Of a DNA stretch of 15,023 nucleotides, positions 1 through 6,329 are shown in pieces. Below the pieces are notes generated by a model. It had not been told where the DNA came from. It saw nothing but the letters and a program-made list of their open reading frames with translations, and did not search any database. The DNA lies in NCBI GenBank assembly GCA_020347585.1, contig CP070733.1, forward strand, positions 1,408,297 through 1,423,319, in the 5' to 3' direction. Each line of letters opens with the position of its first letter. Position 1 is the stretch's first letter. The translations under genes and the position numbers were made by a program. This DNA is from Pseudomonadota bacterium. GTDB taxonomy: Bacteria; Pseudomonadota; Gammaproteobacteria; CAMYNG01.

Positions 1-1974
1 GGCACGAATCTCGGCGGGGTGCAACGCGTCAAACAGCTCTGCCACGCTGGCGTTGTTGCGGTCCACCGCCAGCAGGTATTGGGTAAGGTCATTGGTGCCA
101 ATGGAAAGAAAGTCCGCGCGACGCGCCAGCGCGTCGGCCTGATAGACCGCTGCCGGCACCTCGATCATAACGCCCACCTTCGGCATGGACACATCCTCGC
201 CTTCCTCACGCAATTCGTCATGGGCGCGATGCAGCAATACCAGCGCTTCGTCGAGTTCAGCCACGGTGCTGATCATCGGCAGCAGCACTTGTAGGTTGTC
301 GAGCCCAACGCCCGCACGCAGCATCGCGCGCGCCTGGACCAGGAAGATTTCTGGGTGATCAAGCGTAATGCGAATACCGCGCCAGCCGAGAAATGGATTG
401 TCCTCGTTGATGGGGAAATACGGCAGCGCCTTGTCGCCGCCGACATCCAGAGTTCGGAGGACAACCGGCCGTGGCGCAAACTCCTCGAGAACGCGGCGGT
501 AGATCTCGCGCTGCTCTTCCTCGCCGGGAAAGCGCTGGCGGGCCATGAAGGGAAATTCGGTGCGGTACAGGCCGATGCCCTCGGCACCGCTGCTCAGCAT
601 AGGCGTGATGTCGGATAACAGACCGGAGTTGGCATACAGGGGAATGCGCCGGCCGTCCTGCGTCACTGCCGGCAAGTCACGCAGCTCGCCGAGTTCGGCG
701 GACAATTGATTCTCCTCGCTGGCAAGACGCTCGTACTCCGTGCGCACGCCCGCCGAAGGTGAAATGTGCACCCGCCCACTGTAACCATCGGCGATGATCG
801 TACTGCCATCGACCTGTCCCACGGGTAAGTCGACCACACCCATCACGGCCGGCACGTTCAGCGCACGCGCCAGGATCGCCACGTGCGAGGTGCGCGAACC
901 GCGTGCCGCCACTACGCCCACGAGGTGCCCGGCGGGCACGTCGGCAAGCATCGCCGCTGTTATCTCCTCGCCGACCAGCACGGTGTTGGGCGGGTAGTCA
1001 TTGTTCGGGCGCGGCTGCGCCTGCAGGCTACGCAGCAGTCTTCCGCCCAGGTCGCGCACATCATCGGCTCGTTCACGCAGATATGCGTCCTCCATGTCGT
1101 TGAAGATGCGCACGTGCTCACGAATGGTGTCACGCAACGCGCCGGGCGCCCAGTTGCCCGCGCGGATCCGCGTCACTGTTGCGCCCACCAGGCTTTCGCT
1201 GTCGAGCATCATCGAGTAAGCGTCGAATAGAGCCCGATCCTCGCTGGGCAACACACTGGCAAGGCGTTCGGACAGCTCGGCAATCTCGTCCTTCACGCTC
1301 CGCACAGCATCGAGAAAAATTGATATCTCCTCCTCAATGTCCGGTGCGTCGCGATCCGGAATTGATTCGATCGTCTCGTGCGGATAAATCACCACGGCCT
1401 GGCCGATGGCGACGCCCGCCGCCCCCGGAATCCCCCGCAACGGGCGCGACTCGTCCATGGGACGCTGCAGCAGGCGCAGGCTTGCGATCTCGCCGCTGGC
1501 CTCGGCATGGGCAATGGCGCCGGCCAGTTGCGCCGAGACGGTCACCAGGAAGTTGACGCTGTCCTCGTCGAAACGCTCGGCAACGTGCTGCTGCACCACC
1601 AGCACGCCCAGTACGGTGCGGTGGTGGATGATGGGTACGCCCAGGAATCCGCGGTACTGCTCCTCGCCGGACTCGGCGAAATACCTGTAGCGCGGATGCT
1701 CCGGCGCGTTGGCAAGATTAAGCGGTTCGGCACGCGAGGCAACCACGCTCACGAGGCCTTCGTCCAGGCGCAGACGTACCATGAGCACCGACTCGGGCCT
1801 GAGCCCGTCGGTGGCCATCAACACGTGCTCGTTTTGCACGGCGTCAGTCAGGTACACCGAACACACCTCGACCGCCATGGCCTGCTTGACCCGCTGCACG
1901 ATAATGCTCAGCGCCTGGTCGAGGTTGGGCGCGGAACCCACCTCCTGAACGATGCGTCTCAGCGTGTCGAGCAT
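1..1974 (-). CDS. ptsP: PtsP, nitrogen-PTS enzyme I (EI-Ntr), C-terminus cut by window edge
   Basis: Phosphoenolpyruvate-protein phosphotransferase of the nitrogen PTS. It takes phosphate from PEP onto a histidine and passes it to NPr (PtsO) in the cytoplasm. The frame is open from ATG 1974 to the edge, 658 codons; the family is about 750-760 residues, so roughly 100 are missing, including the region of the catalytic Cys. Domains in order: GAF sensor about 16-156; enzyme I N-terminal domain from about 180 (RPLRGIPGAAGVAIG); phospho-His domain with GSRTSHVAILAR, His364 being the phosphorylated residue; PEP-binding TIM barrel from about 420, with the second signature DFLSIGTNDLTQY at 621-632. 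The GAF domain separates PtsP from sugar-PTS enzyme I (PtsI). A GGGGTG ribosome-binding site lies just upstream of ATG 1974. It lies 80 bases downstream of rppH on the same strand, the same order as in E. coli, so co-transcription is likely (inference). Identification is very secure. Confidence 0.97.
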   Translation of the reverse strand, partial: MLDTLRRIVQEVGSAPNLDQALSIIVQRVKQAMAVEVCSVYLTDAVQNEHVLMATDGLRPESVLMVRLRLDEGLVSVVASRAEPLNLANAPEHPRYRYFAESGEEQYRGFLGVPIIHHRTVLGVLVVQQHVAERFDEDSVNFLVTVSAQLAGAIAHAEASGEIASLRLLQRPMDESRPLRGIPGAAGVAIGQAVVIYPHETIESIPDRDAPDIEEEISIFLDAVRSVKDEIAELSERLASVLPSEDRALFDAYSMMLDSESLVGATVTRIRAGNWAPGALRDTIREHVRIFNDMEDAYLRERADDVRDLGGRLLRSLQAQPRPNNDYPPNTVLVGEEITAAMLADVPAGHLVGVVAARGSRTSHVAILARALNVPAVMGVVDLPVGQVDGSTIIADGYSGRVHISPSAGVRTEYERLASEENQLSAELGELRDLPAVTQDGRRIPLYANSGLLSDITPMLSSGAEGIGLYRTEFPFMARQRFPGEEEQREIYRRVLEEFAPRPVVLRTLDVGGDKALPYFPINEDNPFLGWRGIRITLDHPEIFLVQARAMLRAGVGLDNLQVLLPMISTVAELDEALVLLHRAHDELREEGEDVSMPKVGVMIEVPAAVYQADALARRADFLSIGTNDLTQYLLAVDRNNASVAELFDALHPAEIRA

Positions 1975-2054
1975 GTCACCCCGATTTGGTTAAATTGGGA
2001 AATCTGCCGGAGCAAACCGGCCCCGGCATTGAATTGGAATTTTGTGCCGTCGGA

Positions 2055-2576
2055 CTAGCGGTGTTTCAGTTGCCGGCTCGCGGATACCGGCCCTGCCTGG
2101 TCCCCGGGCATCATCAGGGGAGCCAGTTCTTCGAGGGCCTGCGCATAGACGGAGCGCTTGAAGGACACCACCTTCTGCACCGGCTCCCAGTAATCGACCC
2201 AGCGCCAGCGGTCAAATTCGGGACGCGCGCCCCAGTCCAACCGCACACGGGTCTCGTCGCCAACCAGCCGTAGCAGATACCAGACCTGCTTCTGGCCAAC
2301 ACAAACCGGTTTGCTGCGATACCGAATGTAACGCCTTGGCAAGCGATAACGCAGCCACTCCCGGGTGCAACCGATGAGTTCCACGTCGCCGGCTCGCAGC
2401 CCGATTTCCTCCTCCAGTTCCCGGTACAAGGCCTGTTCTGGCGTTTCGTGCGGCCGGATGCCACCCTGTGGAAACTGCCAAGCGCGCTCGCCGATGCGCC
2501 GCGCCCAGAACACCCGGCGCTGTGCATTGCACAGGACGATACCGACGTTCGGCCTGTAGCCGTCTTCATCAATCAT
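2055..2576 (-). CDS. rppH: RNA pyrophosphohydrolase RppH (Nudix)
   Basis: Removes pyrophosphate from the 5' triphosphate end of mRNA, which opens the transcript to RNase E decay; cytoplasmic. It has 173 residues, a normal size for RppH. The N-terminus MIDEDGYRPNVGIVLCN is the family hallmark and decides the start at ATG 2576. An in-frame extension back to 2660 exists but has no family support. The Nudix box fits GX5EX7REUXEEXGU exactly at residues 38-60 (G38, E44, R52, E53, E56, E57, G59), with the metal-binding REXXEE core intact. It is followed by ptsP in the same direction and is divergent from the HAD phosphatase gene. The ribosome-binding site is weak. Identification is very secure. Confidence 0.97.
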   Translation of the reverse strand: MIDEDGYRPNVGIVLCNAQRRVFWARRIGERAWQFPQGGIRPHETPEQALYRELEEEIGLRAGDVELIGCTREWLRYRLPRRYIRYRSKPVCVGQKQVWYLLRLVGDETRVRLDWGARPEFDRWRWVDYWEPVQKVVSFKRSVYAQALEELAPLMMPGDQAGPVSASRQLKHR

Positions 2577-2775
2577 CGTAGCACGACGCGTTCTCTGGTA
2601 TCTGACGGTCCCCATTGTTCCACAGTTGGACGATTCACTCCAAGTGCAATTGCGGCGCACTTGGCCAAAAATCCGTTATTTATAAGTAGTTACGAATGTT
2701 AGTGGGCACTCGCTTGTCGGACTGTCACGGCTTTCGGGTTATGATGCCCGCAATTTTGGGGATTTAGGGGAATTT
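2577..2775. promoter_or_regulatory. Divergent intergenic region, rppH-ptsP / HAD phosphatase
   Basis: This 199-base region must carry both outward promoters. On the plus strand a good -10 candidate, TATGAT at 2740-2745, lies 31 bases before the HAD start, but no convincing -35 stands at 16-18 bases (TTGTCG at 2714-2719 gives a 20-base spacer). On the minus strand an AT-rich stretch around 2680-2690 reads TTATAAATA and could be a -10 for rppH. Both assignments are tentative. Confidence 0.3.
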
Positions 2776-3444
2776 GTGTTGAGCCTGGCGATATTCGATC
2801 TCGACAACACGCTGCTGGCTGGCGACAGCGATTATCTATGGGGGCGTTTCCTGGTGGACAAGGGAATCGTCGACGGCGCCGCCTACGAGGAGAAAAACCG
2901 TAGGTTTTACGAGGATTACAAGGCGGGCAACCTCGACATTTACAAATTCCTCGCCTTCAGCCTGCGCCCGCTGGCGGAAAACGACCCGACGGTCCTCAAC
3001 GCCCTGCACCGCGAGTTCATGGGGCAATGCATTCTGCCTATCGTTGCGCCGGGCGCCACAGCCCTGCTGGCGAAACACCGGGCGCGCGGGGATTTTCTGC
3101 TTATTATTACTGCCACCAACCGTTTCGTGACCGCGCCCATCGCGGCGATGCTGGAAGTCGATGATCTGCTCGCCACGGATCCCGAGCAGGTCGAGGGCCG
3201 CTACACGGGGGAGGTCAGCGGTGTCCCCTGCTACAAGGAGGGCAAGGTACAGCGCCTCGAACAATGGTTGCGCAACACGCAGCACGACCTTAAGGACAGC
3301 TGGTTCTATAGCGACTCGCACAACGATCTGCCGTTGCTGGAACGGGTCACCCATCCCGTAGCGGTCGACCCCGACGAAATCCTCGCCGACCACGCAACCG
3401 CGCGGGGTTGGGAGACGATCTCGCTGCGGGACAGCGGCGAGTAG
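2776..3444 (+). CDS. HAD-IB family phosphatase (SerB-like; possible histidinol-phosphatase)
   Basis: Cytoplasmic phosphatase of HAD subfamily IB, 222 residues. All four catalytic motifs are present: motif I DLDNT at 8-12 (nucleophile Asp8, acid/base Asp10), motif II Thr112 in IITATN, motif III Lys157 in KEGK, motif IV YSDSHNDLP with Asp180 and Asp184. A helical cap about 15-85 sits between motifs I and II, as in phosphoserine phosphatase. From memory, the Pseudomonas aeruginosa homologue (PA0335), also beside rppH-ptsP, has been linked to histidinol-phosphate hydrolysis; the substrate here is therefore a guess. GTG 2776 and TTG 2779 are both possible starts. AGGGGA at 2766-2771 is better spaced for TTG 2779, which gives the usual MSLAIFDLD N-terminus. 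It is divergent from rppH and lies 99 bases upstream of btuC. Confidence 0.9.
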   Translation: MLSLAIFDLDNTLLAGDSDYLWGRFLVDKGIVDGAAYEEKNRRFYEDYKAGNLDIYKFLAFSLRPLAENDPTVLNALHREFMGQCILPIVAPGATALLAKHRARGDFLLIITATNRFVTAPIAAMLEVDDLLATDPEQVEGRYTGEVSGVPCYKEGKVQRLEQWLRNTQHDLKDSWFYSDSHNDLPLLERVTHPVAVDPDEILADHATARGWETISLRDSGE

Positions 3445-3533
3445 CGAGGCGCGAGTGGCGAGGAGTTGCATAATGTGCATTGGGCGCCATGACAGGGTTG
3501 CTGTCCATTGTCCCTCGACCCTCGCCTCTTCCC
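3443..3533. repeat. Foldback (inverted-repeat) element between the HAD gene and btuC
   Basis: A purine-rich arm CGAGTGGCGAGG at 3452-3463 is complementary in 10 of 12 positions to the pyrimidine-rich arm CCTCGACCCTCG at 3513-3524. A second short hairpin lies between them (GACAG 3491-3495 / CTGTC 3501-3505, loop GGTTG). The first arm begins on the stop codon of the HAD gene. The nested foldback resembles the small dispersed intergenic repeats of bacterial genomes. It could instead be an attenuator, but there is no T-run. Confidence 0.45.
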
Positions 3534-3543
3534 ACTGCTAGCA

Positions 3544-4518
3544 ATGCGCACCCCCGCCTTCCTTGCCTTGTTAACCGCGCTCGCGCTGGCCAGTGTGCTG
3601 GTGGCGCTGGCCATCGGCAGCGCCAGCATCAGTACGGCTGAATTGTGGGCGGCGCTGCGCGGCGCAGGCAGCGAAACGACGCGGATAGTGCTGTTCGAGC
3701 TGCGCCTGCCGCGCGCATTCATCGCTTTTCTTACGGGCGCGCTGTTGGCACTGGCTGGGGCGCTATTGCAGGTGCTGCTTCGCAACCCGCTCGCCGACCC
3801 CTATGTGCTGGGCGTCTCGGGCGGGGCCGCCGTCGCCGCTCTGGTGGCCATGCTGCTGGGCGTCGCCGGCCTTGCCTTGACCGGCAGCGCCTTTGCCGGC
3901 GGTCTGATCGCCACGCTGCTGGTGTTTGGGCTGGCTCGTGGACCCGGTGCCTGGAGTGGCACGCGGCTGTTGCTCACCGGGGTGGTGCTGGCGGCGGGCT
4001 GGGGCGCGCTGATCGGGTTTATCCTGTCGCTGAGCCCCGACGCCGGACTGCGCGGCATGCTGTTCTGGTTGATGGGCGACCTGAGTTACGCCAGCGACTG
4101 GCGTCCGGCACTGGCGGTACTGGTTGTTGGGCTGCTGGCAACCTGGCCAACGGCGCGCAGTCTCAATGTCATGGCGCGCGGCGAGCTGCTCGCGGGTTCG
4201 CTAGGGGTCGATGTGCGACGTACCAACCTGCGGTTGTTCGCGGTCTCGGCCCTGCTCACCGCCACGGCCGTCACCCAAGCCGGCAGCATCGGATTCGTGG
4301 GACTGGTCGTTCCTCATCTGGTGCGCCTGGCCGGCTTCACAGACCACCGCGTGCTACTGCCGGCCGCGGCGCTGGCCGGCGGCACCCTGGTGGTATTTGC
4401 TGACAGCGTCGCGCGCACGCTGCTGGCGCCGCAGCAACTGCCGGTCGGAGTCGTCACGGCGCTGCTGGGCGTGCCACTGTTCCTCTACCTGCTACAGCGC
4501 GAGGCTGGACGGGCATGA
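3544..4518 (+). CDS. btuC: Vitamin B12 ABC importer permease BtuC (FecCD family)
   Basis: Inner-membrane permease subunit that forms the B12 translocation channel as a homodimer with BtuD, receiving substrate from BtuF. It has 324 residues from ATG 3544; E. coli BtuC has 326. The chain is almost entirely hydrophobic, consistent with about ten membrane spans. FecCD-family motifs are present: LRLPRA at 53-58, NPLADPYVLGVSGGA at 81-95, GSIGFVGLVVPHLVRL in the second half (contains the coupling loop to the ATPase), and QLPVGVVTALLGVPLF near the end. The frame is open back to TTG 3508, but that extension lies inside the foldback repeat and would add a non-membrane leader, so ATG 3544 is preferred although no clear ribosome-binding site precedes it. 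The stop overlaps the btuD start (ATGA). Sequence alone could also fit a siderophore permease; the B12 context decides. Confidence 0.93.
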   Translation: MRTPAFLALLTALALASVLVALAIGSASISTAELWAALRGAGSETTRIVLFELRLPRAFIAFLTGALLALAGALLQVLLRNPLADPYVLGVSGGAAVAALVAMLLGVAGLALTGSAFAGGLIATLLVFGLARGPGAWSGTRLLLTGVVLAAGWGALIGFILSLSPDAGLRGMLFWLMGDLSYASDWRPALAVLVVGLLATWPTARSLNVMARGELLAGSLGVDVRRTNLRLFAVSALLTATAVTQAGSIGFVGLVVPHLVRLAGFTDHRVLLPAAALAGGTLVVFADSVARTLLAPQQLPVGVVTALLGVPLFLYLLQREAGRA

Positions 4519-5312
4519 CGGTGAACGCTGCGCCATTGTTTGCGGTATCTGGGCTGAACGTGGCCATCGGCGGCGTGACGGTGTGCCGCGATCTGGAGCT
4601 GGTGATCCACGCCGGGCAATGCTGGGCAGTGTTGGGGATGAACGGCAGCGGCAAAACGACGTTGCTGCATACCCTCGCCGGGCTCCGCAGCGCGGCGGGC
4701 GGTGAGATTCTTCTTGATGGGCAGCCGCTGACGCAAATTGGCCGGCGCGAGATGGCGCGCCGCGTCGGCGTGCTGCTTCAGGACCTGCCGCAGGGATTCC
4801 CGGCCACGGTAATCGAGTCGGCGCTGACCGGCCGCCACCCGCACCTCTCCCCCTGGCAATGGGAGGGTGCCGCGGATCGGGAACTGGCGCGCGCCGCGCT
4901 GGCAGCTGTGGATCTGGGCGGATTCGAGAGGCGCCAGGTTGGCACCCTATCAGGCGGTGAATGGCGGCGCCTGGGGCTGGCGACACTGCTGGTGCAGAAC
5001 CCCGCGCTCGCGTTGCTAGACGAACCGGTGAATCACCTCGATTTGCACCATCAACACCGCGTGCTTGCATTGCTGAGAAACCGCGCGGCCAGCCCTGGGC
5101 ACGGCGCTGCCATGGTACTGCACGATGTCAATCTGGCACGACGCTACTGCGACCATGCACTGCTGTTGTTCGGCAAGGGCGAGACCCGGGCGGGCCCGAT
5201 TGACGAAGTGTTCGATGCCAGGACACTAACGCGCCTATACCGGCACCCAGTCAACGCACTGGACGGACCACACGGCCCGCTTTACATCCCCGGCGATCCA
5301 GAAGAAATCTAA
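4515..5312 (+). CDS. btuD: Vitamin B12 ABC importer ATPase BtuD
   Basis: Cytoplasmic ATPase that powers the BtuCD-F importer. It has 265 residues. Every ABC motif is intact: Walker A GMNGSGKTT at 41-49, Q-loop Gln89 (LLQDLPQ), signature LSGGE at 145-149, Walker B LALLDEP with Asp169 and Glu170, D-loop NHLD at 173-176, and H-loop His203 (MVLHDVN). The ATG overlaps the btuC stop by four bases, which implies translational coupling. The last bases overlap the stop codon of the convergent ParA-like gene. There is no downstream gene in the same direction until the channel gene. The FecE/BtuD/HmuV ATPases are hard to tell apart by sequence; pairing with btuC in a B12 cluster supports BtuD. Confidence 0.93.
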   Translation: MTVNAAPLFAVSGLNVAIGGVTVCRDLELVIHAGQCWAVLGMNGSGKTTLLHTLAGLRSAAGGEILLDGQPLTQIGRREMARRVGVLLQDLPQGFPATVIESALTGRHPHLSPWQWEGAADRELARAALAAVDLGGFERRQVGTLSGGEWRRLGLATLLVQNPALALLDEPVNHLDLHHQHRVLALLRNRAASPGHGAAMVLHDVNLARRYCDHALLLFGKGETRAGPIDEVFDARTLTRLYRHPVNALDGPHGPLYIPGDPEEI

Positions 5313-5998
5313 CCCGTTAGGCGCGAGGCATCACCATGTCCGCTGTCGGACGACTGCTCAAGCCAGTCCATCAGCGACACCCACTGACACTTGTCACGCC
5401 CGGCGCGGCTGTCCCACATCTCGTGAATCCCGATGCCGCGCTCGGCGGCGTGAACGTAGTTCTGCGTGTCACGCAATTGGGTCACCAGCGGCAACTCCAG
5501 GCTGGCGAGGAAACGCTGCAGCGCCTGAAAAATGCGGGTGTTCTCGCGGGTACGGTTGGCTACCACCCCCACCCGGACGCGTGTCTGGCGCACCTTTGCT
5601 TCCAACAGCAGATCCTGGATGAAGCGCGATGCGGCGTGAATATCGATGGGTGATGGCAGCACCGGCACCAGCACCACATCCGCCCTGCGGGTGTACTCGA
5701 GCAGCCTTGTGCCCGTCACGCCTGCCGGGACATCCATCACGACGCGCTCGGTCCCGGGCGGCAGCCGGTGTAACCAGGTGCTGGTCTGGCCGCCGGCGGG
5801 CCGCCTGTACACCGCAACGCCATGGATCGCAGGTCGCTCGTCGGAACGCAGCGACAGCCAGCGCATCGCCGACGCCTGGGGATCATAATCCAGCAGCGCC
5901 GCGCGGTAACCGCTGCACGCCCACGCACAGGCGAGATTGGTGGCAATGGTCGTTTTGCCACAGCCTCCCTTCGCGTTGATCACCAGCACTCGTTGCAT
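5309..5998 (-). CDS. ParA/MinD-family ATPase, function unknown
   Basis: P-loop ATPase of the ParA/MinD (SIMIBI) class, 229 residues. It has the deviant Walker A KGGCGKTT at 10-17 with the signature Lys10 and Lys15, a switch I-like DYDPQASA at 37-44, and a Walker B-like VVMDVPAG at 87-93 (Asp89). Such ATPases dimerise around ATP and position DNA, proteins or complexes. No ParB-like partner or centromere-like repeat is seen beside it, so it looks like an orphan rather than a partition cassette. Start ATG 5998 is supported by GGGGGCGAA immediately upstream. It converges on btuD, with stops overlapping (5309-5312), and is divergent from the channel gene. Nothing visible ties it to B12 transport. 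ParA-type fold is secure; role unknown. Confidence 0.9.
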   Translation of the reverse strand: MQRVLVINAKGGCGKTTIATNLACAWACSGYRAALLDYDPQASAMRWLSLRSDERPAIHGVAVYRRPAGGQTSTWLHRLPPGTERVVMDVPAGVTGTRLLEYTRRADVVLVPVLPSPIDIHAASRFIQDLLLEAKVRQTRVRVGVVANRTRENTRIFQALQRFLASLELPLVTQLRDTQNYVHAAERGIGIHEMWDSRAGRDKCQWVSLMDWLEQSSDSGHGDASRLTG

Positions 5999-6193
5999 TT
6001 CGCCCCCAGGTTTCCCGCGCCCGTAGCATCCCTACTCTACTACTACGGCAGCTGGCTTGGTGAATTTAGCGGTTTTTCGTCGATGTAAGGCATTCGCTTG
6101 CGCTGCATCGTCGTAGCATGGCGTGTAACATTCAAAAAATCGATGAAACCGACGGGATCATACAGCGATGCAGGCAAGTATTCCCGACGCGAA

Positions 6194-6225
6194 GCCCGTG
6201 GTGGCTAGCCATCCCCACGCCGGGC
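6194..6225. other. Palindromic stem-loop upstream of the channel gene
   Basis: CGTGG at 6197-6201 pairs with CCACG at 6215-6219 and encloses the perfect 10-base palindrome TGGCTAGCCA at 6202-6211. Outer GCC (6194-6196) can pair with GGC (6223-6225) across a 3-base bulge. It could be an operator dyad or an RNA hairpin; no binding protein can be named. Confidence 0.35.
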
Positions 6226-6242
6226 TGCGGTATCATTCCAGC

Positions 6243-6296
6243 GGCCGGAAGATTGCATTTGTGATTCACGCTGTGACACAAAGGCGCCAACCGGCC
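6243..6296 (+). other. Nested inverted repeats in the leader of the channel gene
   Basis: The outer arms GGCCGG (6243-6248) and CCGGCC (6291-6296) are exact complements. Inside them TTTGTG (6258-6263) pairs with CACAAA (6277-6282), which in turn encloses TCAC / GTGA around a GCT loop. The structure ends 33 bases before ATG 6330, so in RNA it would sit in the 5' leader. The TGTGA half-site invites comparison with a CRP site, but the spacing is wrong. Function unknown. Confidence 0.4.
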
Positions 6297-6329
6297 AAAC
6301 ACGCGTCGCAATCCAGAGACTAATCCACA

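Larger units (their letters stand above)
5999..6329. other. Divergent intergenic region between the ParA-like gene and the channel gene
   Basis: This 331-base stretch has no credible gene. It contains a low-complexity CTACTCTACTACTAC run near 6032-6046, two copies of CGTAGCAT (near 6022 and 6112), and two groups of inverted repeats listed separately (6194-6225 and 6243-6296). I could not assign a sigma70 promoter with correct spacing for either gene. No known riboswitch class is recognised. Confidence 0.5.

Noticed and set aside
1378..2058. 226-residue plus-strand open frame opposite ptsP
   Set aside because: The minus strand encodes an unmistakable GAF and enzyme I sequence; the plus-strand product shows no family features.
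2836..3480. 214-residue minus-strand open frame opposite the HAD gene
   Set aside because: It is the shadow of a gene with four intact catalytic motifs; high GC leaves such frames open by chance.
3508..3543. Upstream TTG start for btuC
   Set aside because: It lies in the arm of the foldback repeat and adds a leader not typical of FecCD permeases; ATG 3544 gives the family length.
6017..6050. CRISPR-like repeat from CTAC and CGTAGCAT copies
   Set aside because: The units are too short and irregular, with no spacer structure; it is only low complexity.
6258..6282. CRP-like site upstream of the channel gene
   Set aside because: TGTGA is present but the second half-site and the six-base spacing do not fit; it is better described as a hairpin.
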